A stretch of 64,000 bases of DNA from Mytilisepta virgata (Eukaryota > Mollusca > Bivalvia > Mytilida > Mytilidae), in NCBI GenBank assembly GCA_028015205.1, contig CM051514.1, positions 48,314,150-48,378,149 of the forward strand. Direction: 5' to 3'. A model generated the notes under the pieces. The model did no database searches. It was not told the DNA's origin and saw nothing but the letters and a program-made list of their open reading frames with translations. Below are positions 21,961-35,444 of this stretch, piece by piece. Numbering within the stretch: position 1 is the first letter of the stretch; each line of letters begins with the position of its first letter. The translations under genes were made by a program, and so were the position numbers.

Positions 21961-22680
21961 GTTATACCAGAATTGTAACTTGTACTAATTAATTTAGTTG
22001 AAAATGCAATTACCCAATGAATAAGACTGTTAGTTTGTGTAATGCTGATATGAATGGTCCCACCTGCCAAACTTTTATGGTTCCTCTGAATATACAAAAT
22101 GGCACCCCATAGTCTCAAAAACAGTATGTTTCAGAAAAAAATGTAAAGTAACAGTGAATTTTGAAATTTATAAATTGCTTATGAAACCACAACTCTTCAA
22201 ATAAAAACTTTGATGTACGCTTGCAAATTAAAAATCCTAAAATATATTATTGAACACATATAATCAGTACTAAAGAAAAATTGGAAATGATACAATATAA
22301 TATACTATGTTACAACAAAATGTTCCATTATATGTTTAAAAACAGATCAACATATTACTTGTCAGGAAATAAAGTTGCAATATGTATGCTATTTTTGAAT
22401 GCTGTCACAAGAAACCAAAAAATAATGATAAATAATACACAGAAAAGATGTTCAACTGGTCGTTCATTATAAATATGCCCGTTTATACCACATAATTCAG
22501 TTTGCCTTTTCTTAAACTCATTATTAGATTCTCTAAGTGTTCAAACAATCTTTGCATGTTGAAACATTTCTTAAACATGGCATAAAATAAAGAATAAACA
22601 GAAAAATGCTACAAGAAAGAAAAGATTATGTTTTTTGTTTCGTTTAATTTTCTATAATTTAGTAATTTCTGTTACTTCTG

Positions 22681-22845
22681 TGTCAACACTGAGGTTGTGA
22701 GTTCGAATCTCACTTGTGGCGGGGTGCATTCGACTCCGATCTAAATTGACAAGGATTGTCAATTTTCCTACCGAAGGTCGTGGTTCTCTCCGGGTACTCC
22801 GGCTTCCTCCACCAATAAAAACTAGCCGCCGCGATACAGGATCCT
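22681..22845 (+). repeat. 5'-truncated tRNA-derived SINE
   Basis: The segment TGTCAACACTGAGGTTGTGA, then GTTCGAATCTCA.TTGTGGCGGGGTG (22,681-22,727), matches the tRNA-related head of the SINE at 13,105. The body differs: it contains the 'ctccgggtactccggcttcctcc' block, a conserved-looking central domain I associate with bivalve SINEs. No A box remains, so it is 5'-truncated. Confidence 0.65.
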
Positions 22846-25800
22846 ACACATGTATGTATGCAGGAAATTTGTTTGTAGAGACACATTTTTAAATGTAATT
22901 CAAACTGTCCAGTAAGTACAACTGGCAGGTGACTTTGGAAGGCTGTCCTTAAATTGCAAGTAGAACAGGAAATTTTTGTCTAACAGCAAATTTTATCAGT
23001 TTTTAATTTCATTTTTGGTTGCATATATCAAAAGTTACTCTTTTTTTAATTTTAAGTGTCCTTGCAGTTGGTGCGTAGAATATCAAGATTGTGACCATCC
23101 AGTTTATGAATAAGATCTCAAGCATCATGTGTTGGCTAAATTTGGACGTTTACATACCTGTATATATATATAAGTAACTGTTAGTAGCTTGACTTGTTAA
23201 AAAAGTACAGGAATACTACATGTACATTGTAAATAAAGATGACTGTAAATTGTAATCAGTGTTATCTTTTAAAATGGAATTATTTTACACAAATATCGCA
23301 TAGCATTTATTATGGATTGGGAACGCATTATATTTTGTCTGGTGGTTTTATTGCTATTTTTTTAATGTCATATAGTAATCTCAATATTTAAGAAATCTGA
23401 TAATTTTGAAGTTGTCTCGTTGACAATTTTCCCTTGTTCCTAGATGTTCATATCTCAAATTCTAGATGTAATGAATTTTTCAGAAAATATTCATGTGTTA
23501 AGTGAACATATAATATTCATACACTTTACTATTACCAAGACTTTCTGTGCATGATAATAAAGAATTACATAAAAAAAATGTATTCACATTTTAGTGAGTT
23601 GCGTTCAGCCAATTTATGCATGCTGATTATGGTGTTCACCAGTTTTACTGTTCTGTGGCATCTGAAAAGTTTGTAATCTCTGTAAATTTGCACACGTGTA
23701 TCAGTAAACTTTGAGCGGGTTTTTTTCTCACTTTTATGAACTTGAGAGAAAAGAGAAATTTGTGGAAATTTGTATCCAGCGTTTAAAAACATTACATGTA
23801 TCTTGGGATTTCATCAGATCATTTTAAATTAAAATCTGGTGTTCTGTTGGAGTATATGGATAATGTAGTTTTTGTTTCATTTTAAAGTACTGCTTGACCA
23901 ATTAGTCTTCTTAAATTGGGCTATGGAATGTTGAATTAAAGGAAGAATGGCACAGAAATAAATGTTATACACGCACACATACATGTACAGTAGTACATAA
24001 AAGCATTAAAAATAAACAAGTTATAATAATAATTATAGCGAGTGCTATAGGAGCATATGCATTTTCTACATATGGGTCATTTAGTTAAGTCTGTTTAATG
24101 GGGGCAGTCATATTGTGCTACATACTAGGACTGGAAAAAGTTTCGTTCGCCTTAAACAGAATTAAGGGAAATAACTTGCTTCAAATTATAATTTTAGAGT
24201 CAGAATCGTGATACTGGAAATGAGTTTCTGGAATGGGCTTGCATCATTGGCCACGACACATGAACAGCATATTAAATTTTGTTATAATGGACATGGGTAG
24301 TCTATATAAATCAAAAAAGCTATTTCACATGAAAATAATTGGTACACAAGCATATTTTTTTAAAATGTTATGTTGAAAAAAAATCCAGCTTCTTGGACAC
24401 TGGATAAAAGTTATGAGGATCAAAAATAATTTCCTACATAACAGTGACCCCCCCCCCCCCCCCCCACACACACACACATACATGCAATCATTAGTTAATC
24501 TGCCTTGAAATCCATTCCCTCAACAAAATTTTAGAGAGCATTACACTCAACAGGGTCTTAAATTGACCAATCAGAGTCATATTTGTAGAATGTAAGTTTA
24601 AGTTTTTACATGACTGTACATATGTTTCCAACTAAAAATATCCAGATTATGCAGACAAAGATAAAGTTCGTGTTATGTGCAGTATTGCATTGGCCTAGAC
24701 ACAATAACAGTGCTTTAAACCAGTGGAATCGTGTTTAAATATGTGGGAGAAAAGAAATTATTCGATAGATACTAATATTTATACGTTTAGCTGAAAATTG
24801 TGTTTAAAGAGTCCTTTTCCTTTTTGCGTGCCCTTCATTGCGCTTTGCAGTATCGTACGTCATCCGTTTTGTTCAAGCCAGTGTGCTCACTTCAAGCAAA
24901 ATGTTCTAGCTTTTCCGCTCAACAGATATTGTAGTACTGTATATCAATAAACTCGAAAATAATTACCCTATACGTTTTGTGCTATGCCGAATGATAGTTT
25001 GGTGTCATAAATAAATCTATCATGTCAAAGTGGAAAAAATGTGTCCAAACCCACGAATATCGACAAAAATCTGTTATTTGTAATTTACTGACTTCATATT
25101 AAAATAACAATCCAAAGATAGTAATATTAGATATAGTAAATTTATACTATGCTGTATACGACGCATTTCAAGGAGTTACCTCTCATCAGCAGCATTAAAA
25201 CCGAAACATTTGGAAGACCAAAAACCAAACTTATATTAAACAAGAAGTACTCAACCAAAAATACCGAAATAGGAATCCAAATTTCAGCTAAGGAGATCTA
25301 CCATGTGCAATACAAGGAATGAACCCTTAGTATTTCTATTATTTTTGAATTTTGCTAAATACTGGTAAACCGCGGCATAGCACTTTTCGTTTCGAAAAAT
25401 ATAGAAACATATCTTTCTCAAAATACCAAAAATCTTACCGAAATACGACGGGAAAAGCTAGAACTTTTTCGTTTTTGTTAAGGTAAAAGGGTAAGGTTCC
25501 GGGTCACGTGACAGGGTATAGGCACAAATAAACATCAAACCGAAAGTAGAATGTTGACCACGAAATTATAAAGAACACATTTTTTCCAATTTTAGGTACC
25601 CCACTAGCAAGATTACATAGTTTTTAATTTATTTTCCCGTTATGTTTTTCGAGGGTGAAAACCTACAGATTTCCATGGAACAGCCTTAACATATTGCGCA
25701 TATACAATTTACATATGGTGCCATGATAACAATTCTATAGAGAACTAAAATGTATACATTGAAAAATGAAAGAGGGGCTTACGTCACAAGCTTAAATTGA

Positions 25801-25900
25801 CAATTTTTGAAATTCGACCTCTGTGGGTCCCACGTTTAGACCATGAACATTCTAAAACCTTAATGCGCATTTATACACATGTTGTATGACAATACCGGTA
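22846..25900. other. AT-rich stretch with simple repeats
   Basis: It contains a TA run (23,161-23,172) and C18 followed by CA repeats at 24,448-24,479. No ORF is convincing. Confidence 0.5.
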
Positions 25901-25907
25901 AGAAACA

Positions 25908-28260
25908 AGAGGCTCTCAAGAGCCTGAATCGCTCACCTGGCAAACAATGCACTATAAACTAAATTAATATATTAATGTTTGTTGTAAATTAAACTGAGTA
26001 TTAAAGGTCATGTAAAATGCTGAAAATACCTTTAAAAGCCTTTCAAGAACCTCTGGTAAGAAATGGGCACGAGTTCTCCCTATGCTTGATTAAGATACAG
26101 TCATGGTCAATCTGATGATTCACAATACAAAATACAAGCTTTAATTCATCTTCAAATACAAAATACAAGCTTTAATTCATCTTCAAATACAAGTATAAAT
26201 CTTTTGGTCTATATGTCGTCTTCGTTTTTAAAATGTTTGAAAGAAGTTATGTAAAAATTGTGGGTTACGGATTTTTATTTTCTATTATGCTTCATCTTTG
26301 ATCATATTGACTAAGCTGTTAGTTTTTATCCAATAAACCATGCTTAACTCATCTGTCATTTTGTAGCCAGTACAGGTTGGACCTTTTGGACAGTGATTGG
26401 TTCTTTGTCTTTTTTAGATTTTCAGTTATTGATTATAAGAGCAAAGACATATAAAATATAATCTTGTAAGTTTTACTTAATTCCTATGTAATGGAGGTGG
26501 TCGAAATGATCTCTCCTGATGTGACGAATTTGTTATCCTGATAAAATATAAATATAATGCAATGGAATACTTTAAATTTTCTATATGTTGTGAAGGACAT
26601 ATAAACAATGACTGTTAAACAGCAATATTTCTACAACTGTTGTGTTTGAAGTTGAACATTTGCCATTTTAAATGAGAGTTGATAACGCTTAGATGAAATT
26701 AACCAGTGGTAAGTACCCTTTGAACAGACTATTTGTTCTGGTTACCTATGTGACCTTACATCTTTGGCATCTAAAAAGTGAACTCTCTTTTTCTGAAGTA
26801 TCACAGTTTCAATTACATGTACTTGAAAAGGAAATATTGCAGGAACAATCATGCTAAGTTTCATCCAAATCCCCCTAGTAGATTCAGAGGAGAAGATGTT
26901 TGAAAATTTGTTAACAACGATGATGACGGACACCAAGTGATGGCAATTAAAAGCTCACATATTATGAAGTTTAATCATTGTTATACAACATTCTCATCAT
27001 CACCATTCACTAAGGATACCATGTTTACTTTAAAAACCAAATATTGTTGAAATCCGAGCAAGTGTAAACAAGAGGCTCTCAAGAGCCTGAATCGCTCACC
27101 TGGCAAACAATGCACTATAAACTAAATTAATATATTAATGTTTGTTGTAAATTAAACTGAGTATAAAAGGTCATGTAAAATGCTGAAAATACCTTTAAAA
27201 GCCTTTCAAGAACCTCTGGAAAGTTTGTTCTGGTTACCTATGTGACCTTACATCTTTGGCATCTAAAAAGTGAACTTTCTTTTTCTGAAGTATCACAGTT
27301 TCAATTACATGTACTTGAAAAGGAAATATTGTAGGAACTATCAGGCTAAGTTTCATCCAAATCCCCCTAATAGTTTCAGGGGAGAAGATGTTTGAAAATT
27401 TGTTAAAAACGATGATGACGGACACCAAGTGATGGCAATTAAAAGCTCATATATTATGAAGTTTAATCATTGTTATACAACATTCTCATCATCACCATTC
27501 ACTAAGGATACCATGTTTACTTTAAAAACAAATATTGTTGAAATCCGAGCAAGTGTAAAAAATGGGGGGAAAATGGCAGCCATTTTAAAAATGGCCGTCC
27601 AAAACAAACTTTCATCATCACCATTCAACTCTGGATACCATGTTTACCTTGAAAGTAGCTTTCATCTTCATTTTCTTTCTATAATTCAGGAAAAAATAGC
27701 AAAAACAGCATTTTGACCCCTATGTTCTATTTTTAGTAAGGGCGGACATGTTTTTCGACCAATCAAAAATCCAAGCATTAACCTTTTGCAGGATACCCTA
27801 AGGAACAATCTTACCAAGTTTCATTTGATTTTGAATAGTAGTTTCAGAGAAGGAGATTTTTGAAATAACATAAAAAAAACCAAAAATGTCAAAAAAGGGC
27901 AATAACTCTAACATCAGTTGACAGATTTTCACGAAAATCAGCACACAGGTAGCTCTCATCATGCTGAACACTATCAACCTGCCAGAATTTGCCGTAACCT
28001 AATGATTTTTTTAGATATTTGCGAAAAACTGTTGTTTGACCCCTATGTTATATTTTTAGTAACAGTGGCCATGTTTTTCGACGGATCAAAAATCGAAGCA
28101 TAAATTTTGTGCAGGATACCCTAAGGAACAATCATGCCATGTTTTATCCAAATCCATTCAGTAGTTTCAGAGGAGAAGATGTTTGAAAAATTGTTAACGA
28201 CGACGACAGACGACAACGGACGCAAAGTGATGAGAAAACCTCACATGGCCTTTTTAAATA
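25908..28260. repeat. bivalve-type repeat, tandem copies
   Basis: Two copies begin with the same about 150 bp (AAGAGGCTCTCAAGAGCCTG... at 25,908 and again at 27,070). Copy 1 includes an extra roughly 500 bp (26,056-26,728) that copy 2 lacks. Both then share GTTCTGGTTACCTATGTGAC through to ATTGTTGAAATCCGAGCAAG. Copy 2 extends further and ends near 28,255 after a GACGACGACAGACGACAACG string. The start carries a short inverted repeat (GAGGCTCT..AGAGCCT). The near-identical 64-codon minus-strand frames at 26,742 and 27,234 are products of the duplication and not evidence of a gene. Confidence 0.75.
26124..26188. repeat. 31-bp unit, two copies
   Basis: AATACAAGCTTTAATTCATC plus TTCAAATACAA appears twice in tandem inside copy 1 of the surrounding repeat. 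Confidence 0.75.
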
Positions 28261-29825
28261 AAATGCATAAATTAAAAGATGGAAAAGGGTTATACATCAC
28301 AAGCTTAATTTGAAAATTTAAAATTCGACTCCTGTGGTCCTAAATTTTAGAAAATTAAAATTTTAAAACCTTATTTCGCTTCTACTTACGGCGCATGACA
28401 TTATCTGACAGATATAAAATGAATAAATTGAAAAATGAAAAACGAGTTTACGTCACAAGTTTAAATTCCAAATTTTCGAAGTTCGACCCCTGTGGGTCCA
28501 TTGTTTAGAGAATCAAAATTCTAAAACCTTATTGTGCATCTACAGGTGTATGCAACCATTCTATATAGAAATTGAAATCGTAAACCCAAACGTGAAGGGT
28601 GTGTGACGGGCGTACACAATCGAAAGTTCGGGGTTAATAAACGTCCAAAATACACATATTCGTTCATTAGAGTAATATTTTCATGACTTCTTGACTATGC
28701 ATTAGCTGTCACATTTATATCTTAGACTGATGAGTTAACTATCTAATTGTAATAAAGTACTTACATGTACACTGTAAGTACCATGCAAGTATTTATTTTG
28801 CATTTACATTTTGTGAATACTTTTATTTTGTGCAAATATGCATGCCTTGTGCAGTAAACCATTTGACATTTTCTGTTCTACAAAACTAATTTAACGTTGA
28901 TAAAATACGTAAATGAGAAAAGCATAATGAATAAAGTCGCAGTTTTGATAGCCAAGCCTTACAATTGGATTTTTTTATTGACACTTGATATCTATTTCCC
29001 GAATTTGATGTAGTCACTTAAATAGCTTTTCCCTGAATTGTGTACATGTATATACTTACTAATAGTTATCCAAGCAGCTATCAACAAGATTAGGGGATAC
29101 ATGCTAGGTATGACAGGTATTCGGACACTGAGAAGACACACTGAAAAGATACAGTATTACGTAAAGAAAAGCAACAGATAAGTCCAAAATATGGAAAAAC
29201 TAACAAAAACTTTGAATGATATCGGGTTTCCCGAATGGGTAAGCATGTCTGCTCAGCGCTAGGCATCTGAAACATAACTTAATTGAGGGAAATTTCAAAT
29301 CTGATGAGGTATCCATTCTGTACAAGACGTGAAATCTTTTCAAAAGTATCTAGTCTCTGCGAATAAGAAACTCCACACTGGTCAACCATATCTTGTTTAG
29401 GACATTTTCATTTTCCGTTTGTCTATGCTTTTCGAAAAGAAAAACATTATCAAATTGTTGTGACTGTTAAATTCAAAACGCACAAGGTCGCATGCGTCAT
29501 GAAGGTAATGACTTACTTCCGATAAAATTGCTAAGTTCATGAACTGCAAATTACAGTCCTTAAAGATTGATAAAATATGTTTTACTTTTCAATGAAAATT
29601 ATTAGAAATTAAGTCAACTTACACTATGGTGACTTCCAGTACGAGTTTGAAATTTGAACGTAGAACTGTATATTTATAAAGTCCAATTCTAATATCACGG
29701 CCTTCAAAGGGTTTGGGACCACAAGCGTGGTAAAACATTAGTTGCCATATGAGCTCCACGCGACTTAGTTGGCAGTTCTAGTGCAGTTACTCCAACCGGA
29801 AATCGTTTATCCGCTTAATTACTTG
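28261..29825. other. AT-rich stretch, no gene
   Basis: The first part (to about 28,560) resembles 25,740-25,900 (phrases like 'ttacgtcacaagcttaaattgac' and 'gttcgacccctgtgggtcc'), so it is more of the same repeat family. The rest is unassigned. Confidence 0.4.
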
Positions 29826-29832
29826 GCAATCA

Positions 29833-30190
29833 CGACGATAATTGACTGACATAAAAATGTTAACAACTTTCAATGAAATTACTTCAAATTTAGAACATAG
29901 CAAGAATGTTAATTTTGGAGCATAAATAGAAAAAAAAGTTTTAAGGTTACAAAAACTAAAAAAGTTGTTAGCATTTTTATGTCAGTCAATTATCGTCGTT
30001 GGACAGTTCCAGTTTTCGTCACCTTAAACTTTTTTTTCTTATTTTTTTCTTCTTCTATTTATGTTTCAAAAGTAACATTCTTGCTATGTTCTAAATCTAA
30101 AGTAATTTCATTGAAAACTAAACAAGTTGTTAGTATTTTTATGTCAGTCAGTAAATTGGTCAGTAAATTATCGTTGTTGGTCAGTTTCAT
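29833..30190. repeat. foldback made of alternating inverted units
   Basis: GACTGACATAAAAATG at about 29,844 is inverted as CATTTTTATGTCAGTC near 29,973 and occurs again near 30,135. The block AACATAGCAAGAATGTTA (29,893) is inverted as TAACATTCTTGCTATGTTCT (about 30,073). The units therefore read forward, inverted, inverted, forming overlapping stems. Confidence 0.7.
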
Positions 30191-30539
30191 TTTATGTAAC
30201 CTGAAAACATTTTTTCCTTCTATTTTTTGGTTCTATTTGTGTTCTAAAAGCAACATTTCATTGAAAACTGAATAGTTGTAAACATTTTACCAGTCAGTTA
30301 ATTGGTCAGTAAATTAGTCAGTCCCTTAGTGTAACCCTCAAACATGTTAATAAATGTGTATGTGTCACTATTTTGCATATATTTATATTTATGATATTTT
30401 CAAAATACAGATCATACACACGTTAATAAATGTCTATGTGTCACTATTTTCCATAGCACTGCCTGTAAGTCCAGTGGGCTTTTTTGGGACTGCGAAGCAT
30501 ACATACTTTAGAAATGAAGCATACATGTACATACTTTAG

Positions 30540-31300
30540 AAATGAAATAAATTCTGTACATATATTATAGACTGGCCATGAACGGTGCTAATTTAATTCC
30601 ATTACACACAGAGCATTTGCAGAGTTAAACATTTTTGTTTGTTTTACATATTTCACGCTGATTGTATTTTATGAGGGCCTCAGGAAGCTTCGTTGCTCAT
30701 TTCTGGATTTTGTGTCCTGTTTTTAAATTGGTCCACATTGAGTCCAAAGGGTCCAAAATAAAACTTGTTTTAATTTTCATTTCATTTTCCGTCCAAAATA
30801 ATTGCCCATACATACTTTAGAAATGAAATAAATAACATACAGACGAGCCATGACAGAACAGTGCTAAATTAATTGCATCACACACACATAGCATTTGCAC
30901 AGTCTGATTGTATTTTATGAGGGCCTCAGGAAGGTTAGTTGCTGAATTAGAGATCTGGTGTCCTGTTTTTAATTTGGTCCACATTGAGGTCCAAAGGGTC
31001 TTCTTTTAATTTTCATTTAATTTTCCGTCCATTCATCAAAAAATAATTTATATATTTTGTTAATATGCTGAATATAACCGTTTATTTTACACCCCGTTTT
31101 CAAATTAGTTCTCATTAACGTTCAAACGTTTGATTTCAGCAGTATGCATTTTGTGTCCCATTTCTAAATTGGTCTACATTGAGGACCATTTCCGTCCAAA
31201 ATAAAATTTAATTTAATTTCGTTTCATTTTCCGTCCAAAATTATTTCATCAACAATGGAATTACTTTGGTTCTTTGATATGCTGAATATTATACATTTAT
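30540..31300. repeat. about 250-bp direct repeats, three copies
   Basis: The phrases TTTTATGAGGGCCTCAGGAAG, GTGTCCTGTTTTTAA.TTGGTCCACATTGAG and ATTTTCATTT.ATTTTCCGTCCA recur at about 30,665, 30,915 and (partly) 31,145. The style matches a dispersed bivalve repeat I recall. Confidence 0.65.
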
Positions 31301-32090
31301 TTCGCTTGCCCCTTCTCTGAGTTATTTCCTCCGTTCTAGGAGCACCTGTGTAACACCGAGACAGAAGCTCCTAATTGGACATTCAAACTCCTATGGAAGA
31401 AGAACTGACAAACTAATAAAAACTATCAACAGAATGCATCATTGCATAAAAACAGTTTGAGAAACACGAACTCAAGCTGTGTATCACCATAAACATTTCA
31501 AGTAGTCTTCAAGCCGCGCTCGCGCGGGTTTTTTCTAGTATTACTGTAAATATGGAAATTATTGCGAATATTGCGATCGATTGAGGATCGTAATATTAAA
31601 AACTCGAATTTTTAATGCATATGTTCATGTCCGATCTATTCTAAATTTACGTTTACGCCGGTAAGTTGCCGACATCCAGAGACAGGTTAATTGATAGAAT
31701 GATAATTAGTTGTATAGTTATTGTTTGGACAGCTATTATATATATAATAACATTTTGAATTCTAATATTTCTGAAACAATTAAAACGATTATACTGATAA
31801 AACTTCCACTTTCAAGTTTTACCCGATCCCCGATCTCAATAATACACTTTTCTTTTCGCAATAATTAAACCTCGCACTGAATTTTGCCTTGGGTAGAATC
31901 GCAATAATAAGTGCACGCGAAAATTTCCTAATTTACAGTAAATGGATAAAAGTCGTCTGCTAAACGCATAATCATGATAACAGACAGAGTTGCAATTATC
32001 AGGTTGACCTAGTTGTCAGCAGCTGGGAAAAATAAACTGATGAAGTCATAACTTTATTTAAAAAAAAAAACAAAAACAAAAAAAAAATAA
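31301..32090. other. AT-rich stretch, no gene
   Basis: Nothing supportable apart from a GC-rich palindromic tip (GCCGCGCTCGCGCGGG) near 31,514. Confidence 0.4.
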
Positions 32091-32102
32091 ACTGAAATTT
32101 TG

Positions 32103-32168
32103 CGGGTGTTACTAAAAGGCGGAAACGGAACGGAAACGGAATACGGAAACGGAAACGGAAAACTTCAC
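32103..32168 (+). repeat. GGAAAC-rich repeat block, forward copy
   Basis: GGGTGTTACTAAAAGGCGG is followed by about seven GGAAAC-type hexamers. The same block lies inverted at about 60,254-60,323. It probably marks one end of a dispersed element. Confidence 0.7.
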
Positions 32169-32328
32169 GATTTTTATTTAAAAATATAATAATTACATTG
32201 TGACGTAATAACATGCTTCTTAACCAATAACATTGCGACACGTGGTTAACAAGCTGTCTTTTATGTCTAAATGAAAGTCAGCAGCACGAGACACCTGTGT
32301 ACTAATCAATTACATATTATTGCGCTTC

Positions 32329-32334
32329 ATATTG
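32329..32334. repeat. target-site duplication, left copy
   Basis: ATATTG immediately left of the palindrome; the same hexamer lies immediately right of it at 53,845-53,850. Six bases is the Polinton target-duplication length. Confidence 0.75.
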
Positions 32335-32453
32335 AGTAGTGTTATAATGATGATAAGAAAACAGTAGCAAAGGAAGGGGCAGGTGGGGCAACCAGGTGGT
32401 GACTGGCGCACTGTATATAATAGAGATAAGCGCACAGTGGAGAAGGTGATGCA

Positions 32454-32870
32454 CTGAGTTTTTCCGTTGGTTGGTTACAAGGGTATGTTTGACGGTGGCG
32501 TCCATTTTGTCTCCACGTCACAGAATTTTGGGTTGTTACCCACTTTTGCCTTGCTTGACTAAATTAGTATTTAGCTAAGGTCAGTTAGTACGAGAGAGAG
32601 TTGGTTAGTGACAAGGGTTTGAGGGTGACATCCATTTTGTCTCCACGTCACAAATATATTTATAATGAAATATGAGTAATAAAGTGAAACATTTACATTA
32701 TCAGGTTTTGCTTACAACAAAAAGGGGGACAGATATATATCTTATTATTTAAGTATGGATTGAGTAGATTCATAGAATTAAAACAGCTTTATGACATTGT
32801 TGAATTAACGGTTGAAGACTGGAAGTACAATTTAATTATACAAATTGCAGAGACTTCAGGTGGTGGTAGT
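32454..32870. repeat. left-arm internal direct repeat, copy 1
   Basis: The block with TTTTTCCGTTGGTTGGT, two GTCCATTTTGTCTCCAC strings and TACGAGAGAGAGTTGGTT, followed by the segment ending GACTTCAGGTGGTGGTAG, recurs at 33,631-34,068. Within each block the 'tgacaagggt..gagggtg.cgtccattttgtctccacgtcac' phrase occurs twice, making four copies per arm. Confidence 0.8.
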
Positions 32871-33261
32871 CCCCCCTTTTTTTCTCTCTAATTCATACAT
32901 AAAAAAACAACTAGAAATAACATACATAAACTTTATTTTACACAACATTTTGGCACCACCATGTCAATAAAACTAAATATCAAGCAGTCATACTAAATAG
33001 CGATATAAAAAAACAACTAGAAATAACATATATCGGTCTGCTTTAACGAACACAACATTTTAGCACCACCATGTCAATAAAACTGAATATCAAGCAGCCA
33101 TACTAAAGTAGAGATAACATTAGTGAATTACTGAATATTTGTGTTGTATGAAATAACAGTGTAAAATAATATCATGGTTTTCATTAAATACTAGATGTTG
33201 AACTAGACACAGAACAACTTGTACAAAATACTTCCTGTGTTTACAATTTTGAGACTGAGAG

Positions 33262-33330
33262 TTTTTTTGTTTTTGTTTTGTTTTTTGTTTTGTTTTTTGT
33301 TTTTTTTTGTCTTTTGTTTTGTTTTTAAGA
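33262..33330. repeat. T-rich simple repeat
   Basis: A GTTTTTTGTTTTG-type run; its complement is in the right arm at 52,850-52,916. Confidence 0.85.
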
Positions 33331-33630
33331 TTTATAAATGTGTTCAATAGTTAGGTATTTGCATGGGAGGGACTGACTGACAGATGCCAAGTGAATACAA
33401 GGGCTAACAGTATTTCTGTTAAAATATTTCTAAACGTCTTTGCATGTTTTGGGTTGGTTTTCACTCTTTTTACAAAATAAAAATGTATGTGTATTTTTAT
33501 TCCAACACGCATCAATTTTGTTAACACAATAAGATGGTGTACTATACTATAAATAGATAAAGCTTATAGGTGATAATCTATTAGACAGACACCAAGTGAT
33601 GGGAAATAAGACTAGAAACATTAAAGATTA

Positions 33631-34068
33631 TTGAGTTTTTCCGTTGGTTGGTGACAAGGGTATGTTTGAGGGTGGCGTCCATTTTGTCTCCACATCACAG
33701 AATTTGGGGGTTGTTACCCACTTTTGCCTTGCTTGACTAAATTGGTATTTGGCTAAGGTCAGTTAGTACGAGAGAGAGTTGGTTGGTGACAAGGGTTTGA
33801 GGGTGACGTCCATTTTGTCTCCACGTCACAGAATCTATATTTCTTTTTGAAATTCAGATATACGTTAAAATTCAAAATGAAAATTCTAGGGTTACATTAT
33901 CAGGTTTTGATTACAACAAAAAAGGGGACAGATATATATCTTATTATTTAAGTATAAATTGAGTAGATTCATAGAATTAAAACAGCTTTATGACATTGTT
34001 GAATTAACGGTTGAAGACTTGAAGTACAATTTAATTATACAAATTGCAGGGACTTCAGGTGGTGGTAG
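33631..34068. repeat. left-arm internal direct repeat, copy 2
   Basis: Second copy of the block at 32,454. Between the two lie two copies of a smaller unit (ACAACTAGAAATAACATA..., 32,897-33,110), with a third at about 34,658. The right arm has the mirror set (52,110-52,560 and 53,300-53,730). Confidence 0.8.
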
Positions 34069-35058
34069 TATATAAATGAATTTTTTTCAGACGTCCTCCG
34101 TTTCAAACCAGTCCATTCAAATATGATGTATTTCATAAATAGAATAAAATCATAAGGAAATTGACCAGAACAGATTAAACAAAAGCCAGAAGATCTAGCT
34201 CATAATGGTTTCTTTACACTGTGATATAAAAACTGTTTGTTTCAAACTTCTTTTTTTTTTGTGTATATCTTTTAATTTGAAAAGTTTTCTCTATTGCTGT
34301 CTCATGCACATTTTTCTTCAGATGGAGAACATACCCACAGACAACGAACACCAAGTGATGACTATAGTAAGGTGACATAAAAACTGTTGGTTTCGAACTT
34401 CTTTCTTTTTTTGTGTGTATATCTTTTAATTTGAAAAGTTTTCTCTATAGTTGTCTAATGAACATTTGTCCATATTTTTGCAAGAAACTTCAAAACATTT
34501 CCATTTTGATCGAGTGTCTAGAAGTTAGCTCATACAGAGATGTATCACCCATGTTGAATTAAGACTGTGAGAACCTCTAGATTTTGAAATCTCATACTGC
34601 TTTGTAAATGAGTGTTACATTTTTAACCCTTTTTTTTCTCTAATTCATACATAAAAAAAAACAACTAGAAATAACATATATAAACTATTTTACACAACAT
34701 TTTAGCACACCGATGTCAATAAAACTGAATATCAAGTTATCACAATGTATACATCTTAACAATACAAATACCGTCATTTTATACTTTAGGCACAGAAAAA
34801 TTTAAAATCAATGAACTATTTATTCAAAATTGTATGCATAAAAATAAAATCAATATCAAATCATCAATTTGTTTCAAATTAAAAACTTATCAACTAAGTT
34901 TTATTGAAGTTAGAACATTTATCAACATAACAGTCAATATCTTATAAAACATAGTAATCATAAAAAATAATCTATAACACACACTAAAATAGTAATGGTA
35001 GAAGCCAAACCTAACAACTTTATTTTTAGCCCTATTTTGATAAGGACAACAATATTAA

Positions 35059-35444
35059 TGTAGTTGTATGTGGATAATCCTGAGTATTTAAAGTAATAAC
35101 AACTGATAAAAGGAGATTTAACATACATGTATGATAGGTTCTATCCTAATAAATACACAAGGGAATGATAATGCAAACACATTTTGCTTAGTGTTTTAAG
35201 CTAAAATGGCCATTAGATACCTCTATATAAAGAAATAATGGAATGATTGGTGGATATTTGATAGCACCATTAAAAACCAAAATTATGACAGCAAAATATA
35301 TACTTATAGATTGATATGTAAATAACAACAACAATAATTAAAATATGTCATACATAATATGGAATGTTTAAGCTAACTAAAATCTTAATCAATCAACAGC
35401 AATTAAAAAAATAATCAAGTTAAAAAATAATGCAAATACATGTA
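35059..35444. other. 386 bp present only in the left arm
   Basis: Relative to the right arm (junction near 51,120), the left arm has 386 extra AT-rich bases beginning TGTAGTTG and ending TACATGTA. There are no terminal inverted repeats and no clear target duplication, so a deletion in the right arm is as likely as an insertion here. Confidence 0.7.

Noticed and set aside
26742..27428. Two near-identical 64-codon minus-strand ORFs as a conserved gene pair
   Set aside because: They lie in a tandemly duplicated repeat; DNA identity extends beyond the frames and the composition is not protein-like.
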